Source: VFKU01 sp964620045 (lineage in GTDB: Bacteria > Hydrogenedentota > Hydrogenedentia > Hydrogenedentales > GCA-2746185). Taken from it: a stretch of DNA of 64,000 nt. The stretch lies in assembly GCA_964620045.1 (NCBI GenBank), contig CAZUJL010000006.1, forward strand, positions 100,829 through 164,828, in the 5' to 3' direction. The translations under genes and the position numbers were made by a program. This document shows positions 15,678 to 24,750 of the stretch, one piece after another. The notes beneath the pieces were generated by a model. It was not told where the DNA came from. It did not search any database and worked only from the letters and a program-made list of their open reading frames with translations. Position 1 is the stretch's first letter. Each line of letters opens with the position of its first letter.

Positions 15678-18600
15678 TTACCCGCGGGAAGGCACTCCGG
15701 TGCCCAACGCGGCGGCCGCCCGCGCGATGACCGCGTCGAGTGCCTCGGATCCGACATCGACCGGAACAAGTTCGCCGGAACCAAGGTAATACAGCAATGC
15801 TACGGTCGGCGCGCGGCCCGTCGCGGCGCGAATCGCCGCCGCGTAAAGCTGCAACTGGGTTTGATATCGCGCCACACGCGCGGGCGTAGGCGCGCCCAGC
15901 TTGTAATCGATTAACGCCGTGTTGTTGATTACGGCATCAATCGTGCCGCTCAGCAGAATCCCAGCGACATCGAGGAGAAACGGAAGTTCTCGTCGCAGCG
16001 ATTTCGCGCGGGCAAGCATTGGCCACAGTGCGGACTTCTGAATTTTTTCGGAAATGTCTGTCAATTCCTGAGCACAGTCCGCGTATGCGCCGGGTGCCGG
16101 AAAATACTCGCGCGCGGCCTGCGCGATCGGCGGGGGAGTGGTGAAGCTCCAACGCTCTAGCAGGGCGTGTGCGGCGGTGCCGAGCAGGCGGCGATCGAGT
16201 GTACTTTTTGCGCGAGTCGCGCCGTGGTCGTCGCCGCTATGCGGATGCAGGCGATCGAGCAGCGCACGCACGGGAATCGTCTGACCCGGCGCGGGTTCGG
16301 CGCGCAACGGTGCCGCTTGGTTCAGTAGCCGCTCAACATCAAGCGGTAGTTTCGTCTGCGGTTCCCGAATCGTCGGGGCGGCGCCGGTCGCCTTGCGGGT
16401 CACGCGGGCTTGCCATGTGTCGCCGCTGATCGTGTCGCCGTGCGCGCGGCCGGAAAGCTCGAACATCTCGCTCACGGTACGCATCCACGTATTTTTCTTT
16501 GGATTTGAAGGCCCCGCAATCAGCAGCTGATCGCGCGCGCGTGTCATGGCGACGTACAGCACGCGCGCGTTTTCCGCGGCTTCGTTTTCTTTCTCCAGGC
16601 GGTGGAGGTGCTCGCCAAAGACCGGCCATTTCGTTTCGCCGCGTGGATCGTGCGTCGACACCGCAAGGCCGCGCCGCGGATCGGCGATGCAGATGGGACC
16701 TTTGTTGTTGCGCGACACCCGGCCGGTTTCCACGAGGACCACGATCGGGAATTCGAGCCCCTTCGCCTTGTGCACCGTCATAAGCGTCACTGCGCCGCTC
16801 TCGGCGGCGAGCAGTTCCGCGTCGCCGGATCGCAGGCCGTTGCGCGCGAGCGAGGCGAGGTAATCCGTGAACGCGCTCAGGCCTTGGCGCCCCGCGCCAC
16901 CGAAACTTCGCGCGAGATCGGTGAGCTTATGGACGTTCTCGGCTTTTTGGACGCCGTGGTAGAGCGACAGTAACACAGCTTCGTAACCCGTTTTCGCGAG
17001 CACCTCGCGCAGTACGGCGGCCACGGGCATTTCGCGGTGCGCCTGAATGAATGCAATGAGTGCGCGCGCCCGATCGAGGATCGCGTCTTCCAGCGGGTGG
17101 CCCGTGTTCGCGCGATTCCAAAACGCGGCGGCCAGTCCGCCGGTGCGCGTGAGGCGAAAGAGCGTGTCGTCGCTTACGCCGGCCAGCGGGCTGCGCAAAA
17201 ACGCGGCCAATGCCGGTTCGTTCCACGGATCGAGCGCGGTGCTGAAGAGATTGTGCAGGTCGAGAATTTCCTGGCGCGTATAGAAACCCGAACCCGCGAT
17301 GATGTTTGCCGGAATGCCGTGCCTCCGGAGCGCGGCCTCGTATTCGCCCGCGTGGGTTGCGGCGTGGTAGAGAATGGCGACGTCGCCAAAGCGCGCGGGT
17401 CGCCACTCGCCGCGGCCCTTGTCGTAAACCTGCGCGCCCGATGGGCCGCAAAGCTCCGCAATGCGCGCGGCGACGAGATCCGTCTCGGCTTCACGACCGG
17501 TTTCGTCGTTGTCGTCGTCATTCTCTTCCTGGTCCGCGAGTTCGTCGTTCGATTCCGGCACAAGAAACTCAACGCTTGGTTCGTGGGAACCCGTGCGACT
17601 GGCGGTGAGCTTCTGAAACAACGGTTCCACGCGCGCGAGCAATGCGCTCGACTCGAAGAAGGTGTTGATGAACGCGATTAATGATTGAATCGATCGGAAG
17701 TTTTCATCCAGCGGCAGCCTCTTCTGCGCTCGTTCCCGGGCCTGTGCGAAGACTTCGACTTCCGCGCCCCGGAAGCGGTACACGGACTGCTTCGCATCGC
17801 CCACGACAAAAAGTTGGGCGCCATCCGCCCCGGCCAGCGCTTCCGCAAGCGCCAACTGCATGCTGTTGGTGTCCTGGAACTCGTCGATGAGCAGGTGGTC
17901 AATGCCGGCGGCGATGCGCGCGCACAGTTCGGGATTCTTGTGGAGCATCTCCGCCGTGAGCGTCAGCAAATCACCAAAGTCGAGCGCCGTGCGCGCACGT
18001 TTCGCGGCCCGATACGCGGCGGCGGTTTCGGAGAAGACAATAATAAGGTCGAGCGTAAGCTGTGCGGCAGAGGCTTCAATCGACGGATCGTAGGGTGGTT
18101 CCTCGAATTTCTCCACAAGTTTTCGCACGTGCTTCACGGCAGCCGTGACTTCGTCCATCGATTCCTTGCGTGTCCATGCCGCCGATCGCCCGCCCTGCAA
18201 ATTCAGCTTGCCAAGTCCGGCAACAGCTTCACGCAAAGAATCGTTGTCGCGTTGTTCGAGGAGTGCAGTCAAAAACCGGACGGCGTTTTGGCGTACGACT
18301 TCGCGCTTGTCGGATGCATCTGTGCAGTGGCCTGCAAGCTCTTCGAGGCGCGCGCAGATATCTGAAATCTCCGGCAACGCGGCCAGCGCTCGATACCGTT
18401 CGCGCTGAAGTTCTTCGGCCTGCGCGCGCCAGAGTGCCGCGACGCCTGCGGCATTCAGCCCGGCATACCGGCGCGCGGCATCGGAAAAGCGGGCCTCCAA
18501 TCCCAAGGCCGTGCACAAAAATTCGCTGAGACGCTCAAGCCCATGCTCAACAACCAATCGCTGTGCTGGACCGCCGTCCTGCTCTAACAACTCCGCTAAA

Positions 18601-19022
18601 GTGGCTTCGGCGATTTCACGTTGAAGGAGAGGTGCTTCTTCGTCACCCAGCGTCGCAAAGTCGGGATCGAGTCCGATGCGCAGGGCGTGTTCATGGAGGA
18701 GTGCCGCGCAAAAACCGTCGATGGTCGTAATGCGTGCGGAGTCGACCTCAAGTTCGATGCTGCGCCATTTGTCCATGCTGCGCGGATCGTTTTCGGGCCG
18801 TTGGTGGATCGCCTTGCGCAGGCGCTCCTTCATCTCGGCGGCGGCCTTGCGCGTAAACGTGATGGCCACGATGCGGTGCAGCGAGACTCCTTGATCGAGC
18901 AGATACATGATTCGTTCGACGAGCACCGTTGTCTTGCCAGAGCCCGCGCCCGCGTCCACGCACAGGTCGATCCCGATGGTATGCGCGGCCACTTTCTGTT
19001 GAGTAGTTAGGCTGGTCTTCAT
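15678..19022 (-). CDS. addA: AddA-type helicase-nuclease subunit
   Basis: An 1114-residue UvrD-like helicase with a C-terminal RecB-family nuclease, the AddA partner of the double-strand-break repair machine that degrades DNA ends and loads RecA. Motifs: TTQQKVAAHTIG, AGAGSGKTTVLVERI, TFTRKAAAEMKERL, LIDEFQDTNSMQLA, VVGDAKQSVYRFRGAE, LDENFRSIQSL, TVHKAKGLEFPIVVL, LYVAMTRARDQLLI. The nuclease shows RELPFLLDV, GTIDAVI, LIDYKLG and QTQLQLYAAAI, so the PD-(D/E)xK site looks intact. The ATG at 19022 overlaps the addB stop (ATGA), giving translational coupling. Third gene of the xpb-addB-addA operon. Confidence 0.9.
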   Translation of the reverse strand: MKTSLTTQQKVAAHTIGIDLCVDAGAGSGKTTVLVERIMYLLDQGVSLHRIVAITFTRKAAAEMKERLRKAIHQRPENDPRSMDKWRSIELEVDSARITTIDGFCAALLHEHALRIGLDPDFATLGDEEAPLLQREIAEATLAELLEQDGGPAQRLVVEHGLERLSEFLCTALGLEARFSDAARRYAGLNAAGVAALWRAQAEELQRERYRALAALPEISDICARLEELAGHCTDASDKREVVRQNAVRFLTALLEQRDNDSLREAVAGLGKLNLQGGRSAAWTRKESMDEVTAAVKHVRKLVEKFEEPPYDPSIEASAAQLTLDLIIVFSETAAAYRAAKRARTALDFGDLLTLTAEMLHKNPELCARIAAGIDHLLIDEFQDTNSMQLALAEALAGADGAQLFVVGDAKQSVYRFRGAEVEVFAQARERAQKRLPLDENFRSIQSLIAFINTFFESSALLARVEPLFQKLTASRTGSHEPSVEFLVPESNDELADQEENDDDNDETGREAETDLVAARIAELCGPSGAQVYDKGRGEWRPARFGDVAILYHAATHAGEYEAALRRHGIPANIIAGSGFYTRQEILDLHNLFSTALDPWNEPALAAFLRSPLAGVSDDTLFRLTRTGGLAAAFWNRANTGHPLEDAILDRARALIAFIQAHREMPVAAVLREVLAKTGYEAVLLSLYHGVQKAENVHKLTDLARSFGGAGRQGLSAFTDYLASLARNGLRSGDAELLAAESGAVTLMTVHKAKGLEFPIVVLVETGRVSRNNKGPICIADPRRGLAVSTHDPRGETKWPVFGEHLHRLEKENEAAENARVLYVAMTRARDQLLIAGPSNPKKNTWMRTVSEMFELSGRAHGDTISGDTWQARVTRKATGAAPTIREPQTKLPLDVERLLNQAAPLRAEPAPGQTIPVRALLDRLHPHSGDDHGATRAKSTLDRRLLGTAAHALLERWSFTTPPPIAQAAREYFPAPGAYADCAQELTDISEKIQKSALWPMLARAKSLRRELPFLLDVAGILLSGTIDAVINNTALIDYKLGAPTPARVARYQTQLQLYAAAIRAATGRAPTVALLYYLGSGELVPVDVGSEALDAVIARAAAALGTGVPSRG

Positions 19023-22000
19023 GCCGTGTGCTTTCGGCGCAGACGCTCGCGTTCGAAGCGGCACACCTTCTGGCTCATGCACCCGGCGCACGGCTTGTCA
19101 TCCTGCGTAGGATGGAATTTCCCCGCGCGAATGCCGGCCACGGCCGCGGCGACGGCGGTACGCGCCGCATCGATGCGTTCCTCGTACGGGATTTTGCCGG
19201 AGCGGCTTAACGCGATCGCAGGATTTTTGTCATGCCCAACCGGCAAATAGAACGCGTCCGCGCAACGTTCGCCGGGAAAAAGCATCGATTCCGCGGCGAG
19301 CGCGTACAGCGCAAGCTGAAAGGTTTTTCCTTCGTTGATCTTTTTGGGCTGAACTGGAGAGCTTTTGTAGTCCACCAGCCGAAACTCACCGTTGTTGCGG
19401 TCCACGCGATCGATACGTCCCGCGAGTTGGATCTCCTCGGAGCCGAGCGTCAGCGCGAACGGCGGAAAGGCGGAGTCTCCGCCCGCACGGCCGAAGGCAA
19501 CTTCGGTCTCCGTCGTGGGCCAGGATTCCGGTGCCTTTTTCTTTGGCGTTTGTTGCAGTCGGACATGGCGTTGCAGCGTCGCGATGGTACGGGTTCGCTC
19601 TGCTGTCAGCAACCCCTGCGTCAAGTTGCGAAACCGCACGGCCACCTTGTCGAAGGCTGTGCCCGCGCACTCCGACATGGATGCAAGTGCTTCGTCCGCT
19701 GGAATGTCTAATATTGCTTTACCGAGATAGCGTCCGTGAAAGGCCTCCAGCGCATCGTGCAGCACTTTGCCGCGCGCGAGGTGATCGAAGGCTTGTTCCG
19801 GTGTTTCGATCTCGAGAAGATTCAGCACGCGTTCTTGAAAAAAACGGAACGGACACTCGGCATATGCCTCGAGTTGCGACGCGCTGTATACATGCGCCGG
19901 GCCGTAGTGCTCTGTAAGCCACGCCGCGCTGTCCTTTTCGGCGAGCAGGCCGTCGTGTCGATCGCACGGCTGAAAGCCATACCTGCGCGTCTCGATGCCG
20001 GCCGTGCCCGCGATTTCAGCAAAATCGACAGAACCTGCTTTGTTCGGCACTGCGAGGTTTTGCGCGTCGCGCGTGCACGCCGCGAGGTCCGGTGCCGGCA
20101 CCATGGCGTCTTCTGGCGACGTGGATTTGTATTCGGCCAGTCCGCCGAGCCGATCCGCGACTTCGCTGATGTACAGGCTGCGTTGGACTGATGTGCCGCC
20201 GGGCGCAAGGCGGTGCCAGCTGACGGCGAGATGTTTCAGCGCCGTCGTGAACATGCGCTGAAACAGCAACACTTCGCGTTGATTGTGGATCTCGCCGGGT
20301 TCCAGTGCGATTCCCGCGGCACCGAGTTCCGCGCGCTCATCCTCTGTGTAAATGGCGCTCAGTTTCCGGCCCGCGGGCACATGCACGTCGGTCATGCCGG
20401 CAAGGAACACATAATCAAAGTGGAGGTAGCGGGCGGGTTCCATGCCGAGGCACGCCACCGCGCCTTCGGGACTGGGCGTGCTGAGCGCGGAAACCACGAA
20501 GGCGCGGCGCAGCATTTGTGCAAAGCGGCCGACGTCCACGCGCGCCGAGTCGGTCGCGTGAAAGGAATGAAGCAGGCCCAGCGTGTGGGTCAACGTGCTT
20601 AGGGCTGCTTCTTCGAGCGCGCGGTCGTCATCGCCGGGCAAGGCGGCGATGGCTTCGACGATCGGCCAACGGTTCAGCAAGCCAAGCAAAGCTCCGACAT
20701 GATGACCGACGGTTTTTGCGCGGAGTATTTCGTCGCATTGCGCGGTGAATTGCGCAAATGTGTCCAGCAACGCCACGGATGCCTCGCGCGAACCAGGCAC
20801 GTGCTGCGCCAGCCGCTGCAGCTCAATCTGCAGGGGGTCGTCGAGGTAGCGCGTCAGCCGCTCGAGGCTGCCGCGCCAGCCATTGCGCGTCGGTCGCACG
20901 CGTGCCGCGCGTACGAGAATGGGGAAGACGTCCGCGTGCGCCGCGGAGGGCCCAATGAACCACGGCGACGTCAGCACATCGAGCACCGCTTCCGGTGTCC
21001 AGGTTTGCGCTGCGTTGAGGAAGCGCAGCACGAACCCGGCGATCGCGCTCTCGGTCAGCGTGCGGCTTTCGAGTCCGGCAAGCGGAATGCCAAACTCTGC
21101 GAAGATTTCGCGCATTGGCGCGGCCACACTGGCCGTGTTTCGCCAGACGACCGCGATGCGGGGGAGTGGCACGTCCTCCGTGCGCGCGAGGTATTTGATG
21201 CGCCGCGCGATGGTTTCGATTTCATGCTCGACGGTGTGACATTCCACAAACGACACGTCTTGGCTCAAGCCTGCGGGCGTGGGCGTGTCCTTGCGCACCA
21301 GCAACGATGCCGCGACAAACTCCGACTGCTTGGTGATCTCAGATTCGTCACACGCGATTGCCCGCACATCGTCAAAAGACCCGTGCACGACATCGCGCGT
21401 GCTCAGCGGCAGCGTGTAAAGACTTCTCCGTTCCGGGTCGTCGCTCAGGTTCAGGCCAAAGGCCATTTCCTCGACGTGGTTCGACAGCGCACGGATCACG
21501 CGAAATTCAGACGGCGTGAAATCGTCGAAGTCGTCGAACAGCAATCGGCGCGCGTGACCTATACCCACGGGCAGCGCCGGACCTTCGCACGCGATGCGCG
21601 CCAGCCAGTACATGCCCTGCAGGTCCACCGAGCCGGACTGCTTGAGTTCATCCTGATACGCGCTGTACACCTCGGAGACGACGGTATCCATCGCGTGATT
21701 TCGCTTGCGCACGCGCCGCCTGAACTCGGCCGGTTCGATCGCGGCCTGTTTAAGTTGGCCGATGATCGCGAGCAGATGATCGAGGAAACCTTCCGAGTCG
21801 GCCGCGGCATCGAGCGATTCCAGCGCACCCGTGGCGCGCACGCGAGCGACGGCACGCTGCAACACGATGCGCTGCTCCAAAGGCCCGATCGGCGTGGTGT
21901 CGAAGCCTGATCCGCGCAGAATGCGTTTTGCCAACTCAGCGAAGGTGATGACCGGCGGATCGAGGATTGCCGCGCGGCCAAGCTGTTTCAGCAGTCCGCT

Positions 22001-22132
22001 GGTCCGGCGCCGCGCATAGGTGGTCGTTGGCACAACGAGCAGCGATTCCGTCAGGCGCTCAAGCAGCAGTCGATCAATATAGGCGGCGCGGCCGGATCGC
22101 GAGGTGCCCGTGATCATCCGGACGGGCGGCAT
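19019..22132 (-). CDS. addB: AddB-type nuclease subunit
   Basis: A 1037-residue AddB-like protein. The N-terminus (MITGTSRSGRAAYIDRLL) occupies the P-loop position but is degenerate, as in the non-motor helicase-like half of AddB. The C-terminal nuclease has LAGRIDRVD, RLVDYKSSP and FQLALYALAAE. Four cysteines match the AddB iron-sulfur staple: one in AECPFRFF and three in CAGCMSQKVC (C-x2-C-x5-C). With AddA it forms the end-resection complex. It starts 15 bases after the XPB helicase gene and overlaps addA by four bases. A start at the second Met (22117) is possible. Confidence 0.85.
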   Translation of the reverse strand: MPPVRMITGTSRSGRAAYIDRLLLERLTESLLVVPTTTYARRRTSGLLKQLGRAAILDPPVITFAELAKRILRGSGFDTTPIGPLEQRIVLQRAVARVRATGALESLDAAADSEGFLDHLLAIIGQLKQAAIEPAEFRRRVRKRNHAMDTVVSEVYSAYQDELKQSGSVDLQGMYWLARIACEGPALPVGIGHARRLLFDDFDDFTPSEFRVIRALSNHVEEMAFGLNLSDDPERRSLYTLPLSTRDVVHGSFDDVRAIACDESEITKQSEFVAASLLVRKDTPTPAGLSQDVSFVECHTVEHEIETIARRIKYLARTEDVPLPRIAVVWRNTASVAAPMREIFAEFGIPLAGLESRTLTESAIAGFVLRFLNAAQTWTPEAVLDVLTSPWFIGPSAAHADVFPILVRAARVRPTRNGWRGSLERLTRYLDDPLQIELQRLAQHVPGSREASVALLDTFAQFTAQCDEILRAKTVGHHVGALLGLLNRWPIVEAIAALPGDDDRALEEAALSTLTHTLGLLHSFHATDSARVDVGRFAQMLRRAFVVSALSTPSPEGAVACLGMEPARYLHFDYVFLAGMTDVHVPAGRKLSAIYTEDERAELGAAGIALEPGEIHNQREVLLFQRMFTTALKHLAVSWHRLAPGGTSVQRSLYISEVADRLGGLAEYKSTSPEDAMVPAPDLAACTRDAQNLAVPNKAGSVDFAEIAGTAGIETRRYGFQPCDRHDGLLAEKDSAAWLTEHYGPAHVYSASQLEAYAECPFRFFQERVLNLLEIETPEQAFDHLARGKVLHDALEAFHGRYLGKAILDIPADEALASMSECAGTAFDKVAVRFRNLTQGLLTAERTRTIATLQRHVRLQQTPKKKAPESWPTTETEVAFGRAGGDSAFPPFALTLGSEEIQLAGRIDRVDRNNGEFRLVDYKSSPVQPKKINEGKTFQLALYALAAESMLFPGERCADAFYLPVGHDKNPAIALSRSGKIPYEERIDAARTAVAAAVAGIRAGKFHPTQDDKPCAGCMSQKVCRFERERLRRKHTA

Positions 22133-22147
22133 CGTGCGTGCTCCCGA

Positions 22148-23827
22148 TTAGAGCTGGTCGGACAGCATAATGTTGTAACGGTAGCCCTGCTCCGTGAGGA
22201 AGAGCTGCCGCTTCACGCTGTAGTCCTGGTCGCAGGTGTCGCGCGAGACCATCGAATAGAAATGCGCGACGGTCTCTTCGCTCTTGGGCCGCAGGATGCG
22301 TCCGAGCCGCTGCGCTTCTTCCTGGCGCGAACCGAAGGTGCCGGAGACCTGAATCGCGATGTTCGCATCGGGCAGATCGATCGCGAAGTTGGCGACTTTT
22401 GACACGATGAGAAGTTTCTCGTCGCCGCGACGGAAGGCCTGATACAGCCGTTCGCGCTCGCGCGTGCCGGTGCGGCCGGTGATGATCGGCGCCTTGAACT
22501 TGTCCGCGATTTCTTCAAGCTGGTCGAGATACTGCCCGATGATCAGTACGTTGTCTTCACGGTGTTTCTCGATCAGTTGCGCGCACACATCCTGCTTTTT
22601 CGGATTCGTCGACGCAATCTTGAACTTCATGCGCTTGTCGGAGATCGCGTAGCGGTAGCGTTCTTCGGCCGGCAGCGGCACGCGGATTTCGTGACACACC
22701 GCCTGCGCGATCCAGCCCTGCTTCTCGAGTACCTTCCATGGCACGTCGTATTTCTTCGGGCCGATCAGCGAGAACACATCGTCTTCGCGCGCGTCCTCGC
22801 GCACGAGCGTGGCCGTGAGACCAATGCGGCGCCGCGCTTGCAGGCTCGCCGTCGCGCGGAATACGGGCGCCGGCAGCAGGTGCACTTCGTCGTACACGAT
22901 TAGGCCCCAGTTGCCCTTATCAAATAGGTCAAAGTGCACGAAGGGGCTGTCCTTCGCCTTGCGGTACGTCAGCACCTGATAGGTCGCCAGCGTCACCGGG
23001 CGTATTTCTTTCGAATCGCCGCTGTACTCGCCGATCTGGTCTTCGGTCAGCGTCGTTTTGTCGAGCAGTTCGTTCTTCCATTGCCGCAGCGCGATGGTGT
23101 TGGTGGTCAATACCAGCGACTGCGTCTGCATCGCGTGGATCGCGCCGATGCCCACGCAGGTCTTGCCCGCGCCGCAGGGCAACACGACCACACCGCTGCC
23201 GCCGTGATTCGCGCCACCAGCCCAGAACGCGGAGACAGCCTCACGCTGGTACTTGCGCAGGCCAAACTCTCGGCCGCACAGCGCCATCTCGCGCAGCGTG
23301 AAGGGGAGCGGCGCACCAGCGACATAGCCCGCCAAGTCTTCGACGGGAAAGCCGATCTTGATGAGCACGCTTTTGATGTTGCCGCGATCGCCCGGCGCGA
23401 TGATCATCTTGTTCGGGCCGAGTTGCCCGGTCACATACGGCTTCACCTGGTTGTGGTTCAGCAACTCGGTGATCAGCATGCTGTCGGTGGATTCGATCGC
23501 CAGGCGACCGTCTTCGAGTTTGTACAGTTTCAGCCGGCCGTAGCGCGAGACGTACTCGCGGATTTCCGTCGTGATGTTGTCAGGAATGTCGTACTTGCTG
23601 AATTTGGCGAGGTGGCCGATGATTTCATCGGCCGTCATGCCCGCGGCTGCGGCATTCCACAGGGAGAGCGCCGTGATGCGGTAGGTGTGGATGTGCTCCG
23701 GCGACTTGATCAGCTCGGCAAACGAGGCGATCGCGTCGCGCGCATCGTCAAACAGCGGCCCGTCGGTTTCCAGCAAAATGGAACGGTCCGACTGCACAAT
23801 GACTGGATTGGAATTCGCAGCCCCCAT
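22148..23827 (-). CDS. XPB/RAD25-like superfamily 2 DNA helicase
   Basis: A 559-residue bacterial XPB-type helicase. The N-terminal part resembles the damage-recognition region of XPB (SILLETDGPLFDDARDAIASF). The motor has RKYQREAV, Walker A LPCGAGKT, LTTNTIALRQWKNEL, DEVHLLPA, LTATLVREDAREDD (the RED motif plus thumb region follows), IIGQYLDQLEEIA and the motif VI region EEAQRLGRILRPK. Role: 3'-5' unwinding during repair. It leads the xpb-addB-addA operon. I start at MGAANSNPV (23827); a GTG six codons earlier (23845) abuts the U-tract of a terminator, which makes it unlikely. Confidence 0.9.
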   Translation of the reverse strand: MGAANSNPVIVQSDRSILLETDGPLFDDARDAIASFAELIKSPEHIHTYRITALSLWNAAAAGMTADEIIGHLAKFSKYDIPDNITTEIREYVSRYGRLKLYKLEDGRLAIESTDSMLITELLNHNQVKPYVTGQLGPNKMIIAPGDRGNIKSVLIKIGFPVEDLAGYVAGAPLPFTLREMALCGREFGLRKYQREAVSAFWAGGANHGGSGVVVLPCGAGKTCVGIGAIHAMQTQSLVLTTNTIALRQWKNELLDKTTLTEDQIGEYSGDSKEIRPVTLATYQVLTYRKAKDSPFVHFDLFDKGNWGLIVYDEVHLLPAPVFRATASLQARRRIGLTATLVREDAREDDVFSLIGPKKYDVPWKVLEKQGWIAQAVCHEIRVPLPAEERYRYAISDKRMKFKIASTNPKKQDVCAQLIEKHREDNVLIIGQYLDQLEEIADKFKAPIITGRTGTRERERLYQAFRRGDEKLLIVSKVANFAIDLPDANIAIQVSGTFGSRQEEAQRLGRILRPKSEETVAHFYSMVSRDTCDQDYSVKRQLFLTEQGYRYNIMLSDQL

Positions 23828-23845
23828 AAGCGCGAAGTTTAGCAC

Positions 23846-23878
23846 AAAAAAGTTTCGCGCGGCACGCCATCGCCGCGC
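23846..23878 (-). terminator. Rho-independent terminator of the FloA operon
   Basis: Arms GCGCGGC / GCCGCGC (23857-23863, 23872-23878) with an 8-base loop, followed on the minus strand by GAAAC and six T. It ends the operon whose last gene stops at 23933 and lies only 19 bases before the next start codon. Confidence 0.75.
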
Positions 23879-23932
23879 AAAATTCCGCAGAGGATTACTC
23901 TTTACACTCGCTGGAGGTTTTGTCTGCGCGAA

Positions 23933-24736
23933 CTAGACGCGATCGTCCATCTCGCGCAGCGCGCGCGGCGGGTTGAGCACCTCGGACAAAATGATCGCGC
24001 GGCGCAGATCTCCGTGACCGCGAAACAATCCGCCGCCGGAGCGCACCATGTGTGGGCGCTGCCGTGGCAATTCTTTCGGACGTTGCGCGGCTTCCTGTGC
24101 CGCCTGCACTTTCTTGCGCCGTTCCATTTCCTGGCGCCACTGCTGCTCGCGCGCGCGCTGCTCCATTTCCTCTGGAGTGATCTCTTCCGTCACGCGGCGA
24201 CGTTGCTGCTGCTGGCCCATGAGTTCCGCCGGCGTGCGCGCGGGACGTTGCCGTTCCGGGCGCGCGCTCTGCGGCGGAAGCTGCTGCTGCGGACGTCGCG
24301 GCTGTTGCAATGGTTGGCGCTGCGGCTGATGCATCTGCCGCGGGAACGCGGGCGGATTCCGGTGCGCCTGTGGCTGGCTCGGCCGCGGTGCGTGCACCTG
24401 TTGCTGTTGACGCGGCACATCGCGACGCGTCGGCGGCGGCACGGGCTGCCAGTCGCGCTCATCGTCGACATTTTCCGCCGCAGGTGAGCCGTCGGTCTCC
24501 ATGCCCATCAGCCGCCGGATCGTGTCCTCGACCTCGTGCGCCTGCGGGACGCGCTGCGTCGGACGCAGCACAGCCCCTTTGCGCCGCGCCGTGGGAATGT
24601 GCTCGCCCATGGTTTCCTGGGCGGTATGGGCGCGGCGTTCGGCGCGTTCCTGTGCCTTCTTCTTCTCCGCGGCGCGGTTGACGATAGACAACAGCGCCGA
24701 GACGGCGAGGAACAGGATGATGCCAACGAATTCCAT
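23933..24736 (-). CDS. Membrane-anchored Gln/Pro-rich protein of unknown function
   Basis: A 267-residue protein with one N-terminal membrane helix (MEFVGIILFLAVSALLSIV), a basic-acidic stretch, then a long low-complexity Gln/Pro/Arg-rich middle (about residues 100-215) that should be disordered and cytoplasmic. The last 30 residues are distinct and ordered: HGDLRRAIILSEVLNPPRAL. A short C-terminal helix of this kind (AIILSE..xPPxALR) is likely the conserved, functional element. It is the last gene of the FloA/NfeD operon, 14 bases after floA, and ends at a terminator. A scaffold for FloA membrane domains is plausible from position only. Confidence 0.75.
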   Translation of the reverse strand: MEFVGIILFLAVSALLSIVNRAAEKKKAQERAERRAHTAQETMGEHIPTARRKGAVLRPTQRVPQAHEVEDTIRRLMGMETDGSPAAENVDDERDWQPVPPPTRRDVPRQQQQVHAPRPSQPQAHRNPPAFPRQMHQPQRQPLQQPRRPQQQLPPQSARPERQRPARTPAELMGQQQQRRRVTEEITPEEMEQRAREQQWRQEMERRKKVQAAQEAAQRPKELPRQRPHMVRSGGGLFRGHGDLRRAIILSEVLNPPRALREMDDRV

Positions 24737-24750
24737 CGGAATTCCCTACG

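Noticed and set aside
20699..21910. Long open frame on the plus strand opposite addB
   Set aside because: It is the antisense of a well-supported nuclease gene in GC-rich DNA, His/Arg/Gln-rich with no domain; several similar frames lie opposite pcrA, pheA, tolC and the response regulator.
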